Program-made: the position numbers and the translations under genes
Shown here: in pieces, positions 16,156 through 24,208 of the stretch
Position numbering within the stretch: position 1 is the first letter of the stretch
Layout of the letters: each line of letters starts with the position of its first letter
Assembly: GCA_019686175.1 (NCBI GenBank)
Contig: JADGHJ010000009.1
Coordinates: forward strand, 1-33,949
Length of the DNA: 33,949 bases
DNA from: Chloroflexota bacterium
GTDB taxonomy: Bacteria > Chloroflexota > UBA6077 > JAJPHF01
Direction: 5' to 3'
Notes under the pieces: generated by a model
Database searches by the model: none
The model's input: the letters and a program-made list of their open reading frames with translations, nothing else
What the model was told of the DNA's origin: nothing

Positions 16156-17282
16156 TGAGCCCATTGTCCTGGAAGGTATTGGTGACAGGCGGGGCCGGCT
16201 TTATTGGCTCGCACACGGTCGACGCCCTGCTCGCGGCCGGCCACGAGGTGCGGGTGCTCGACTCGTTCGAGCCACCGGTGCACCGGGGCGAGCCACCGTA
16301 TCTCCCGCGCGAGGTGGAGGTGCTGCGCGGCAGCGTGGTGGACCGCGCTACGCTGCGCCGGGCCCTGCAAGGCGTCGACATCGTGTTTCATTTCGCCGCC
16401 TACCAAGACTATCTGACCGATTTCTCGCGCTTCTTCCTGACCAACAGCGTGGCGACAGCGCTGCTGTACGAGCTGATCGTCGAAGAGCACCTGCCGATCC
16501 AGAAGGTGATCATGGCGTCATCGCAGGCAGTGTACGGCGAGGGCAAACACTGCTGCGCACGACACGGCGTGCAGTATCCAGAGCCGCGTCCCTCGGAGCA
16601 GCTGGCGAGCAGCGACTGGGAGGTCCGCTGCGGAGCGTGCGCCGAGCCGCTTGTGCCGCTGTGGACGGACGAAGCCGTCACACGCCCCCACAACAGCTAC
16701 GCGCTGTCCAAGCGCGATCAGGAGGACCTGGCGCTGAAACTGGGTCGGCGCTACGGCATTCCCAGCGTGGCACTGCGCTATTCGATCGTGCAAGGGCCGC
16801 GGCAGTCGTTCCGCAACGCCTACTCCGGCGCCTTGCGCTCGTTCACCGTGCGCGCGCTGACCGGCAATCCGCCGATCGTGTACGAGGACGGTCGTCAGCT
16901 CCGAGACTACGTGTCGGTCCACGACGTAGTGCGCGCGAACCTACTGGTGCTCCACGACGCGCGCGCGGACTATCAGGTGTTCAACGTCGGCGGCGACCGG
17001 CGCGTCACGGTCTACGAACTGGCACAGAGCGTGTTGCGGGCCGCGAGTAGCCGCCTCGAGCCCCGCCTGCCGGGGCTGTATCGCGTCGGGGATACGCGCC
17101 ACATCTTTTCGGACGTGAGCAAGCTGCGCCAGCTCGGCTGGGCGCCACAAGTGTCGCAAGAGGCGATCGTTCGCGAGTATGTGGCCTGGGCCGCCGAGCA
17201 ACCCGACCTCCACGACACCTTTGCCGCCGCCCAGGCCCGCATGCAGGCGGCGGGCGTCCTCCGGCTCGCGCAGTCAGCATGA
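16155..17282 (+). CDS. Extended SDR sugar-nucleotide epimerase with Cys/His insertion (dTDP-L-rhamnose 4-epimerase-like?)
   Basis: 375 residues. Rossmann motif GGAGFIG (12-18), active-site SSQAVYGEG (122-130) and YxxxK at Tyr182/Lys186. Between these lies an insertion of about 45 residues with His132, Cys133, Cys134, His137 and a CGAC pair (Cys159, Cys162), which looks like a zinc knuckle. From memory, proteins annotated as dTDP-L-rhamnose 4-epimerases have similar Cys-bearing insertions, hence the tentative name. The start overlaps the Nudix stop and the end overlaps the next start (ATGA). Predicted to interconvert an NDP-deoxysugar used by the glycosyltransferases here. Confidence 0.85.
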   Translation: MSPLSWKVLVTGGAGFIGSHTVDALLAAGHEVRVLDSFEPPVHRGEPPYLPREVEVLRGSVVDRATLRRALQGVDIVFHFAAYQDYLTDFSRFFLTNSVATALLYELIVEEHLPIQKVIMASSQAVYGEGKHCCARHGVQYPEPRPSEQLASSDWEVRCGACAEPLVPLWTDEAVTRPHNSYALSKRDQEDLALKLGRRYGIPSVALRYSIVQGPRQSFRNAYSGALRSFTVRALTGNPPIVYEDGRQLRDYVSVHDVVRANLLVLHDARADYQVFNVGGDRRVTVYELAQSVLRAASSRLEPRLPGLYRVGDTRHIFSDVSKLRQLGWAPQVSQEAIVREYVAWAAEQPDLHDTFAAAQARMQAAGVLRLAQSA

Positions 17283-17779
17283 GCCAGCGACGACGCCCGG
17301 CTGCCGCGGGACTGTCGCTGACCGCCTGGATCGTCGGAGGGCTCGTGGCGCTGAGCCTGGGGATCGGCGGGGCGCGGCTATGCCTGGCGCCAGTCGACCT
17401 CAGCGGCAGCGGCTCACAACTCAGCGCGGCGCTCACGCCGGCCAAGAGCCACGACGCCCTGGTATATGAGGTCCATGCGGTGCTGGGCACTCTTCTTCGA
17501 ATCGGGGGCTGCGCCCCCGAGGCCGAGGGCCTGCAATGGCTGAAGGCCGCGGCCCATGCAAGCTCCGACGAGCAGGTGGCCCGCGCTGCGGCGGGCCTGC
17601 GCCAGGCGCGCGCCCGCGCCGCGCCAACCTCGGTGTTCGACACCACATTGTGCCGCTATGTGACGCGCGGATTCGCCCGCCCCGAGCAAGCGCGCGCCGT
17701 TGCGGCGGCAGCGATCGGCTGCTCGCCGACACGAGACGCTCCCCATACGGCCACACACCACACCATGGGAGGGAGTTGA
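17279..17779 (+). CDS. Small membrane-anchored hypothetical protein coupled to the Wzz/kinase gene
   Basis: 166 residues, not recognised. One N-terminal hydrophobic helix (about 15-36) predicts an anchor or signal, followed by an Ala-rich helical domain with cysteines at 35, 77, 123 and 147. Translation is coupled to the upstream SDR by ATGA overlap, and the Wzz/BY-kinase-like gene starts four bases after it. Being sandwiched there suggests a structural or regulatory role in chain-length control or export, which is inference. The reading frame has the codon bias of its neighbours, so I regard it as real. Confidence 0.7.
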   Translation: MSQRRRPAAAGLSLTAWIVGGLVALSLGIGGARLCLAPVDLSGSGSQLSAALTPAKSHDALVYEVHAVLGTLLRIGGCAPEAEGLQWLKAAAHASSDEQVARAAAGLRQARARAAPTSVFDTTLCRYVTRGFARPEQARAVAAAAIGCSPTRDAPHTATHHTMGGS

Positions 17780-17783
17780 TCCG

Positions 17784-19367
17784 ATGACCTCGCTCTATAT
17801 GTATCTGCAAGCCTTTGTCCGCTACTGGTGGTTGCTCGTAATCGTCCCGCTCATCGGCGTGGCGGTGGCGTATCACAGTAGCGCCACGGCCCGCTCGCAG
17901 TATCAGTCCGTGGTTACCCTCCAGCTCAACCCCGCCGCCCGCAGCGCGTTCCTCCCGTATGGGACAGGCAACACCGGGAGTAACGAGATCTCCGTCTTGG
18001 CCGCCTCCTATGGGGAGGTACTGCGCAGTCGCGCCTTCGCTGAGACGGTGATCGAGCGCCTGAACCTGCCCCTGGCGCCGGAAATTCTCGCCAGCTCGAT
18101 CAGCACGGCGCTGGCCCCCAACACCAATATCTTGCGCATCACGGTCACCAGTAACCATCCCGCGGACGCCCAGTGGCTGGCACAGTCGATCGCCCAGATC
18201 TTCGTGACCGAGACCATCCAGAGCCAGGGGCAATCCGCCGGACTGCCCTCGCGGCTGGCGGAGATGGAAGAGGCGGCGCGGGGCTATCCCACGCGGATCG
18301 CCGCCTTACGCCAGCAGCGCGACCGGCTCGACCAAGCGGTGGCTCGCGGGGATTTGAGCCGGCTCACCGAGCTCAACAGCCTGGAGAGCCGGCTGGCCGC
18401 GTTGGAGTCGAGCCACGCCAACCTCCTGGTCGAGATCAACCGTGCGCGCAGCAGCATGAACACGGCGTCGATCCTGGACGACGCCTCGCCGGCGGTGCGC
18501 ATCAGCGGGCTGCCGCTGAGTCGCACGCTGCCGTTCGGCTTCGCCAGCGGCCTGGGCATCGCCGTGGCCGTGATCCTAGGACTGGTCCGCCTGGATAACC
18601 GCATCCGGGGCCCGTGGGATGTCAAGACCGTCACCGGAGCCCCTCCATTGGTGCAGGTGACCGCGGACCGCGCGGACAAACGGGATCGCTCCACAGGGCG
18701 GGGCGTGCTAGTGGATCCCAACCGGGACGTCGCCGAGGCCTTCCGCATCCTGCGCGCCGACCTCTACGCCGCGCGCGCCGAGCAGCCGTGTCGGACCATC
18801 ATCGTCACCAGCCCGCATCCGGGGGAGGGCAAGACGTTCGTGGCCTCCAACTTGGCGGCCACCTGCGCCCGCGCTGGCGAGCGTGTGCTCCTAGTCGACG
18901 GTAACCTGCGTCATCCCTGTCTGGACCAGCTGTTCGAGCACAGCAACGGTCACGGGCCGCCCGCGCCCCTCCAACTCGTTCCCACGCTGACCCAGGCGGC
19001 CCCGGCGCCCTCCGGCGCGGGTACCGGGACCGCGGTGGCGACGGTCGAGGCGCCCCCGATCGCTGGCGTCACCGCGAGCGGGCACGACAACCTCTCGCTG
19101 CTGCTGACGGGCCCCGCCGTGGCCGACGCGGCGCCCGCCCTCGCTCAGCTCCTCCCGCGCCTACGCGAGCACTGGGATGTGGTGATCGTCGACAGCGCCC
19201 CGATCCTGCCGGTAGCCGACACGCGCCTGCTGGTGGCGAACGCCGACGCCGTGCTGGTCGTCGCCCGTCAGGGCCAGACCACCCAGGACGCGCTGATCGA
19301 CTGCCTTAGCCGCGTGCGCAAGGCGGGTGCGGCAGTGGTCGGGGTGGTGCTCAACAACCCCCGCTAG
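17784..19367 (+). CDS. Fused Wzz-type chain-length determinant / BY-kinase-like ATPase lacking a Tyr tail
   Basis: 527 residues. An N-terminal helix (about 15-31), a periplasmic region with a coiled-coil segment (about 155-225) and a second helix (about 250-268) form a Wzz domain. The cytoplasmic ATPase domain has Walker A SPHPGEGKT (343-351), Walker A' LLVDGNLRHP (Asp372) and Walker B VVIVDSAP (Asp470). Unlike canonical Wzc/CpsD kinases there is no Tyr cluster; the protein ends VVLNNPR. The segment at 388-455 is Pro/Ala/Gly-rich and lacks the usual PPNPSELL-like motif. GGGAGGGAG at 17768-17776 precedes the ATG. It probably controls polymer length and export. Kinase activity is doubtful. Confidence 0.85.
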   Translation: MTSLYMYLQAFVRYWWLLVIVPLIGVAVAYHSSATARSQYQSVVTLQLNPAARSAFLPYGTGNTGSNEISVLAASYGEVLRSRAFAETVIERLNLPLAPEILASSISTALAPNTNILRITVTSNHPADAQWLAQSIAQIFVTETIQSQGQSAGLPSRLAEMEEAARGYPTRIAALRQQRDRLDQAVARGDLSRLTELNSLESRLAALESSHANLLVEINRARSSMNTASILDDASPAVRISGLPLSRTLPFGFASGLGIAVAVILGLVRLDNRIRGPWDVKTVTGAPPLVQVTADRADKRDRSTGRGVLVDPNRDVAEAFRILRADLYAARAEQPCRTIIVTSPHPGEGKTFVASNLAATCARAGERVLLVDGNLRHPCLDQLFEHSNGHGPPAPLQLVPTLTQAAPAPSGAGTGTAVATVEAPPIAGVTASGHDNLSLLLTGPAVADAAPALAQLLPRLREHWDVVIVDSAPILPVADTRLLVANADAVLVVARQGQTTQDALIDCLSRVRKAGAAVVGVVLNNPR

Positions 19368-19560
19368 GCGAGCGGCACAGTGGCACAGGCACAGCGGGCG
19401 TTCGGCGCCGCACGAGGTGCTTGCAGGCAGCCGAGGCGTCGGCAGAGGGTGACGCCGGCCGCCCGCTACCACCCTACCTGGCTCGTAAGCGTTCAGCCCC
19501 AGCGTTTGATGGTACCGCCGAGGGCTTGTGAAACCGCCCACGCCGCGCCACAACCGCAGC

Positions 19561-19830
19561 ATGAGCGACGATGCTTCTGCGTACCAAGTGGTGCGGCGTC
19601 GCTGCGCGCAGTGTGGGAAACGCGCGCGAGCCGGGCTCCCGGCCACAGTGTCACGACGACCGTTCGGGGTGCGCCTGAAGGCGGTGATCGTGCGGTGGAG
19701 TGGCCGCTATCGGTTGAGTCGCCGGGAAGTGCGGCAGCGCCTCCTGTGGCAGGTGCGGGTGTCGCTGGGCGCCCTGAGCTGCCCGCTCCTAGAGGGGTCG
19801 GCGGAGATCGTGCGGGCTGGAGCAGCGGGC
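19561..19830 (+). pseudogene. IS66-family transposase remnant
   Basis: Around 19588-19790 the frame reads RRRCAQCGKRARAGLP, then FGVRLKAVIV, SGRYRLSRREV and RVSLGALS. This matches the zinc-finger and following helical region of IS66-type transposases (CxxCG ... LP ... FGPRLxAL ... GRYRLSxRxxxxLL ... GVxxSLG). Only about 80 of the usual roughly 450-500 residues remain; neither the N-terminal region nor the DDE core was seen on either side. It fills part of the 590-base gap between the polysaccharide cluster and the FAD oxidase gene. Terminal inverted repeats were not recognised. Confidence 0.65.
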
Positions 19831-19957
19831 AGCGCCGGGCCGCCCGAGATCCTGGCCCCGGGCGAAGAGCTGTCGTCGCCAGCCCGCCGCGCGTGCGGTT
19901 GGCCGCGGGCACCGCGAGGCAACGCCTGTCCGGCAGAAGCGAGGAAGGAAAATCGCC

Positions 19958-21352
19958 ATGACGCTCGGACTACCTGCGGAATCGACTCCAGCCCCCGACG
20001 AGGCAGCCATCCTGGCCTTCGCGGCGAGCCTGGGCGGCGCACTGCTGCGGCCCGGCGACCCGGGCTACGACGACGCGCGCCGGCTGTTCAACGGAATGAT
20101 CGATCGGCGGCCGGCGCTCATCGCGCGCTGCGCGACCGCGGGCGACGTGATGAAGTCCGTCCGCTTCGCCCGCGAGCACGCGCTGCCGGTCAGCGTGCGC
20201 GGTGGCGGGCACAACGTCGCCGGCAACGCGCTCTGCGATGGGGGCCTGACAATCGACCTGTCCCCGATGAAGGGCATGCGGGTCGATCCCCGCGCGCGCA
20301 CGGTGCGCGCCCAGGCGGGGCTGACCTGGCGCGAGCTGGACCGCGAGTGCCAGGGGTTCGGCCTGGCCACTACCGGTGGACAGATCTCGTCGACGGGCAT
20401 CGCCGGGCTAACCCTCGGCGGGGGGATCGGCTGGCTCGGCCGCAGCTACGGCCTGACCTGCGACAATCTGCTCTCGGCCGACGTGGTGCTGGCCGACGGC
20501 TCGTTTGTGACGGCCAGCGCGGCCGAGCACGCCGACCTGTTCTGGGGCCTGCGCGGCGGCGGCGGCAACTTCGGGGTGGTGACGGTGTTCGAGTACCGCC
20601 TGCACCCCATCGGCACAATGCTCGGCGGCATGCTGCTCTACCCTTTCGACCGGGCCAGCGAGGTGCTGCGCTTCTACCGCGAGGTCACCCAGGCGGCGCC
20701 CGACGCGCTGGCGGTCTACGCCGTGCTGCTGACCGCGCCGGACGGCAGCGGCCCGGCGGTCGCCCTGCTGGTCGGTTACAACGGGCCGCTCGCGCAGGGC
20801 GAGGCGCTGCTTCGGCCGTTGCGCGAGTTTGGCCCGCCGCGGGCCGACCTGACGGGGCCGATGCCCTACGAGCAGCTTCAGACCCTACTGGACGAGGGCT
20901 TTCCCTTCGGCCTGCGCAACTACTGGAAGTCGAGCTTCCTGGCGAGCCTCCCTGACGCGACCATCGACAGCATCGTCGAGCGCTTCGCCGCCGTGCCTTC
21001 GCCGCTGTCGGCGGTGGTGATCGAGCCGCTGGGCGGCGCCTACGGCCGCGGCAGCCGCGAGGAAACAGCCTTCGACCACCGCGACTACGATTACAACCTG
21101 CTGGTCCTCGCGCGCTGGGAGGATGCGGCCGACGACGAGCGGCAGATGCGCTGGACGCGCGACCTCTGGCAGGCCGTCCAGCCGGCCGCGGCGGCCAGCG
21201 TGTATGTCAACTACCTGGAGGCGGGCCAGGAAGGGGCGGCGCGCATCCGCGCGGCCTACGGCGCCAGCTACGACCGCCTGGTGGCCCTGAAGAACCACTA
21301 CGATCCGACGAACTTCTTCCGCGGCAACCAGAACATTCAGCCGACCGCCTGA
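19958..21352 (+). CDS. FAD-linked oxidoreductase, berberine-bridge-enzyme/6-HDNO-like
   Basis: 464 residues. An N-terminal PCMH-type FAD domain contains RGGGHNVAGN, with His85 in the position that carries the 8-alpha-histidyl flavin bond, then TGIAGLTLGGGIG and YGLTCDNLLSADVV. The cysteine of bicovalent BBE enzymes is not at its usual place before this Gly-rich loop, so single covalent attachment is predicted. The C-terminal BBE-type segment YDPTNFFRGNQNI is present. AGGAAGGA about eight bases before the ATG supports the start. Such enzymes oxidise sugars, alkaloid-like amines or phenolics. The substrate is unknown. Confidence 0.88.
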   Translation: MTLGLPAESTPAPDEAAILAFAASLGGALLRPGDPGYDDARRLFNGMIDRRPALIARCATAGDVMKSVRFAREHALPVSVRGGGHNVAGNALCDGGLTIDLSPMKGMRVDPRARTVRAQAGLTWRELDRECQGFGLATTGGQISSTGIAGLTLGGGIGWLGRSYGLTCDNLLSADVVLADGSFVTASAAEHADLFWGLRGGGGNFGVVTVFEYRLHPIGTMLGGMLLYPFDRASEVLRFYREVTQAAPDALAVYAVLLTAPDGSGPAVALLVGYNGPLAQGEALLRPLREFGPPRADLTGPMPYEQLQTLLDEGFPFGLRNYWKSSFLASLPDATIDSIVERFAAVPSPLSAVVIEPLGGAYGRGSREETAFDHRDYDYNLLVLARWEDAADDERQMRWTRDLWQAVQPAAAASVYVNYLEAGQEGAARIRAAYGASYDRLVALKNHYDPTNFFRGNQNIQPTA

Positions 21353-21853
21353 GCCAGCCTGCTCACGGCGGGTCAGTGTACTGTCCTGCGGCCGGATCGG
21401 CGAGCTGCCTTCAGCTGTCCGTCCCGTAGGGCTCCAGTGAGATAGCGGCCACGCGAGGCGGGGCGAGCAGCGCCCGCCCTGCGCTACCGCCCGCTGCGAG
21501 GCCCGGGCGCGGCGTCGGAGGGAAGGAGCCGTAGGCCGTGCACCCCTCCCCCAGCAGCCCGAGCGTCGCCTCGCACGCCGACGGCCGCGGCCAAGCGGTC
21601 ACCACGGCCATATTGGCGACTATCCACCTGTACAAGCGTCCTGGTCCCCCTCCACCTTCGCTCGCCACCCGGCTGAGGCGCTGCATCCGAGGCCCCGGCG
21701 TCTGTCTCCCCTGCCCACTTCGGCTCTTGGGCAGTGGTCATGTGCCAGGCGCGCCGCTACAATCGTTGCAGGAGCAGCGATGCACGACCGGTGCCGTGCG
21801 GTGTCCGAGCGCGGCCGCGACGGGGCAGCGGGGCCCCGGAGGAGGAGTGAGCG
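21353..21853. other. 501-base intergenic region without a recognised gene
   Basis: No convincing coding region was found on either strand. A weak GC-rich inverted repeat (GGCGGG at 21457-21462 and CCCGCC at 21473-21478) may terminate the FAD oxidase transcript. The right part carries the promoter candidate at 21735-21763 for the dioxygenase. Confidence 0.5.
21735..21763 (+). promoter_or_regulatory. Sigma-70-like promoter for the gentisate dioxygenase-like gene
   Basis: TGGTCA (21735-21740), 17-base spacer, TACAAT (21758-21763). The start site would be near 21770, giving a leader of about 84 bases before ATG 21854. Confidence 0.45.
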
Positions 21854-22912
21854 ATGGCCACGGTGCAGCAGTCCCCGAACCGAGCACAGGCGCTCGAGGC
21901 GTACTATCAGGAGCTGCGGCAGTTCAGCACCGCGCCCTTGTGGACCGTGCTGAAGAGCCTACTGACCCCCACGCCGCAGCCGCGCGCCGTGCCGTTCATC
22001 TGGCGCTGGCGGGAGCTGCGCCCCTACGTGTACCGTGCCGGCGAACTGATCGGCACCGAGGAGGCCGAGCGCCGCGTGGTGATGCTGTGCAACCCGGGGC
22101 TCGACGGTGCTGCAGCGGTCACCAACACGCTGTACGCCGGCCTCCAGCTCATCCTGCCCGGGGAGATCGCCCGCACGCACCGCCATACGGCAGCGGCCAT
22201 CCGCTTCATCGTCGAGGGTCACGGCGCCTACACAGCCGTCGACGGCGAGCGCACGCTGATGAACCCGGGCGACCTGGTGCTCACCCCGAACTGGACGTGG
22301 CACGACCACGGCAACGAGTCGGCCGAGCCGATGGTCTGGCTCGATGGGCTCGACCTCCCGTTGGTCAACGCCATCGACGCCATGTTCTTCGAGGAGTACC
22401 CTCAGACCGTTCAGCCGGTCACCAAGGCGCTCGACGACTCGCGGCGCAAGTACGCCCAGGGGACGCTCCTGCCCGCCTACGAGCGTCATCTGGGCCACTA
22501 CTCGCCGTTGCTGAACTACACTTGGGAGCGCACGCACGCCGCGCTGATCGAACTGGCCGCGCACGACACGGGCAGTCCCTACGACGGCGTCGTGCTGGAG
22601 TACGTGAACCCGCGCACCGGCGGCCCGGTCCTGCCCACCATGGCCTGCTACGCGCAGCTCCTGCCGCCGGGGTTCGAGGGCCAGGCGCGCCGCCGCAGCA
22701 TCAGCGCCATCTTCCACGTCGTGGAGGGCGAGGGCTACACGGAGGTCGGCAACCAGCGCCTGGACTGGCAGGCGAAGGACACCTTCTGCGTGCCGAGCTG
22801 GGCGCCCTGTCGCCATGTGAACACGTCCAGCGGCAAGCCGGCATTCCTGTTCTCGTTCACCGACGCGCCGGTGCTGCAGGCCCTCGGCTTGTACCGCGAG
22901 GCTGCCGAGTAG
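21854..22912 (+). CDS. Gentisate 1,2-dioxygenase-like bicupin
   Basis: 352 residues, normal for the family. The N-terminal cupin has the Fe(II) ligands in THRHT (His109, His111) and TWHDHGN (His150), with RFIVEGHGAYTAVDGE between them. A second cupin follows (FHVVEGEGYTEVGN) and ends near VPSWAPCRHVN. These enzymes use oxygen to cleave gentisate or related 2-hydroxy-carboxylates such as salicylate or 1-hydroxy-2-naphthoate. GGAGGAGG lies about ten bases before ATG 21854. No maleylpyruvate isomerase or hydrolase gene is nearby, so the exact substrate is open. Confidence 0.85.
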   Translation: MATVQQSPNRAQALEAYYQELRQFSTAPLWTVLKSLLTPTPQPRAVPFIWRWRELRPYVYRAGELIGTEEAERRVVMLCNPGLDGAAAVTNTLYAGLQLILPGEIARTHRHTAAAIRFIVEGHGAYTAVDGERTLMNPGDLVLTPNWTWHDHGNESAEPMVWLDGLDLPLVNAIDAMFFEEYPQTVQPVTKALDDSRRKYAQGTLLPAYERHLGHYSPLLNYTWERTHAALIELAAHDTGSPYDGVVLEYVNPRTGGPVLPTMACYAQLLPPGFEGQARRRSISAIFHVVEGEGYTEVGNQRLDWQAKDTFCVPSWAPCRHVNTSSGKPAFLFSFTDAPVLQALGLYREAAE

Positions 22913-23026
22913 GTTGCCCAGAGCACTGCAGCAGGGGCGTGCGCCGACCGTGTAGTGCGAGGACGCACTGGCCGAGGCATGGCACGCTCGCGGGGCGCCC
23001 CGTGTGGGGTAGAGACGAGGTGGGCT

Positions 23027-24091
23027 ATGCGGCGCGGCATCCTAAGCGCTGCCCTGGTAACCGGATTGCTCGTCGCCTGCACTTCCCCGCCTGCGGCGCC
23101 CCGGCCGTCGCCGAGCACGGCGGAGGAACCCGCCCGGGCGGCGGTTGCGAGCATCCCGCCGGCTGCTCCCACCACCGCACCGTCTGCCACGCTCCGCCTG
23201 GGCCACGTGAGTCCTACCGCGCTCAACTGGGTCGAGTTCGTGGCCGAGAAGCGGGGGCTCTTCGCGGACGAGGGGCTGGCGGTCGAGACCACGTTTACCA
23301 GCGCGGCGGCGAACTCGGCCCAGCAGCTCGTGGCCGGCGAGCTACATGTGGCGACCGGTGGCGCCGACGCCTTCTTCCGCGCCATCGAAGCGGGCGCCGA
23401 TATCGTGCTGGTCAGCGGCCAGGCGCGCGTCCCGCCCTATAACCTGGTGGTCCAGCCCACCATCCGGAGCTACGCCGATCTGCGGGGCAAGAACGTCCTC
23501 ATTGGCGGCGTGAAGGATCCCACCGTGTACTTCACGGTCAAGATGTTCGAAGCGAACGGCTTGCGGCTGGACGACGTGGACCTGGTGTACGCCGGCTCGA
23601 CCCGCGACCGCTACGCCGCGCTGGTGAGCGGCTCGGTGGCTGCGACGCTCATCACGCAGCCGTTCGATCTCACCGCTATCGCAGAGGGCTATCCGACCCT
23701 CGGCTGGTCGGGCGACTACGTACAGAACTATCTGTTCACGGGCACGGCGGTGGCGCGGGGCTGGGCCGCCAGTCAGCACGCCATCCTGGTTCGCTACCTG
23801 CGTGCCACGGCGCGCGCTAGCCGCTGGCTCGAGCAGCCCGCGAACAAGGCGGAGGCCGTGCAGATCCTCGTGGACATCTCCAAGCAGGATGAGCCGTCGG
23901 TGCGCGCGACCTACGAGCTGTACTTCGAGCAGGGCAAGCGCGTCTTTTATCCCGACTCGCGCGCCGATCCCGCCGATGTCGCCGGCACGCTGGACGCGCG
24001 CCTGGCCCTGGGCGAGCCGCGCCCCACCCTGCCGATCGAACGCTACCTGGACCAGTCGTACATCGACGAGGCGCTGGCCAGCCTCCGCTAG
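23027..24091 (+). CDS. ABC-transporter substrate-binding lipoprotein, SsuA/THI5/NMT1-like
   Basis: 354 residues. A lipobox LVAC (Cys18) follows a short signal sequence and a Pro/Ala-rich linker (about 20-60). The binding domain follows the NMT1/SsuA pattern: LGHVSPTALNWVEFVAEKRGLFADEGL, ending in a C-terminal helical segment, with no partner permease or ATPase gene in the window. GAGG a few bases before ATG 23027 supports the start. It lies 114 bases after the gentisate dioxygenase-like gene, so it may bind an aromatic acid or other growth substrate. Related proteins bind sulfonates, pyrimidine precursors, nitrate and phthalates. Confidence 0.82.
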   Translation: MRRGILSAALVTGLLVACTSPPAAPRPSPSTAEEPARAAVASIPPAAPTTAPSATLRLGHVSPTALNWVEFVAEKRGLFADEGLAVETTFTSAAANSAQQLVAGELHVATGGADAFFRAIEAGADIVLVSGQARVPPYNLVVQPTIRSYADLRGKNVLIGGVKDPTVYFTVKMFEANGLRLDDVDLVYAGSTRDRYAALVSGSVAATLITQPFDLTAIAEGYPTLGWSGDYVQNYLFTGTAVARGWAASQHAILVRYLRATARASRWLEQPANKAEAVQILVDISKQDEPSVRATYELYFEQGKRVFYPDSRADPADVAGTLDARLALGEPRPTLPIERYLDQSYIDEALASLR

Positions 24092-24140
24092 GCCGCGCAC
24101 GGTCCCGCATCGGCTGTGTCACCCGGGAGTCACGCCTGGC

Positions 24141-24191
24141 ATGCCGCACCCCCTGACGTGCCCAGATGGGCGCGCCAGGGGGTGCGTGCAT
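24141..24191. terminator. Bidirectional hairpin between convergent genes
   Basis: GCACCCCCTG (24146-24155) and CAGGGGGTGC (24176-24185) pair perfectly, extendable outward by CATGC/GCATG with one bulge, and an inner GCCC/GGGC stem fits in the loop. It lies between the ends of the lipoprotein gene and the minus-strand amidohydrolase gene. It lacks a clear T tract. Confidence 0.65.
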
Positions 24192-24208
24192 GTTGGGGCA
24201 CCACCGAC

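Noticed and set aside
21538-23442. Long 634-residue plus-strand frame overlapping the dioxygenase and lipoprotein genes
   Set aside because: Its sequence is Arg/Gly/Ala-rich shadow of the cupin frame, with no recognisable domain.
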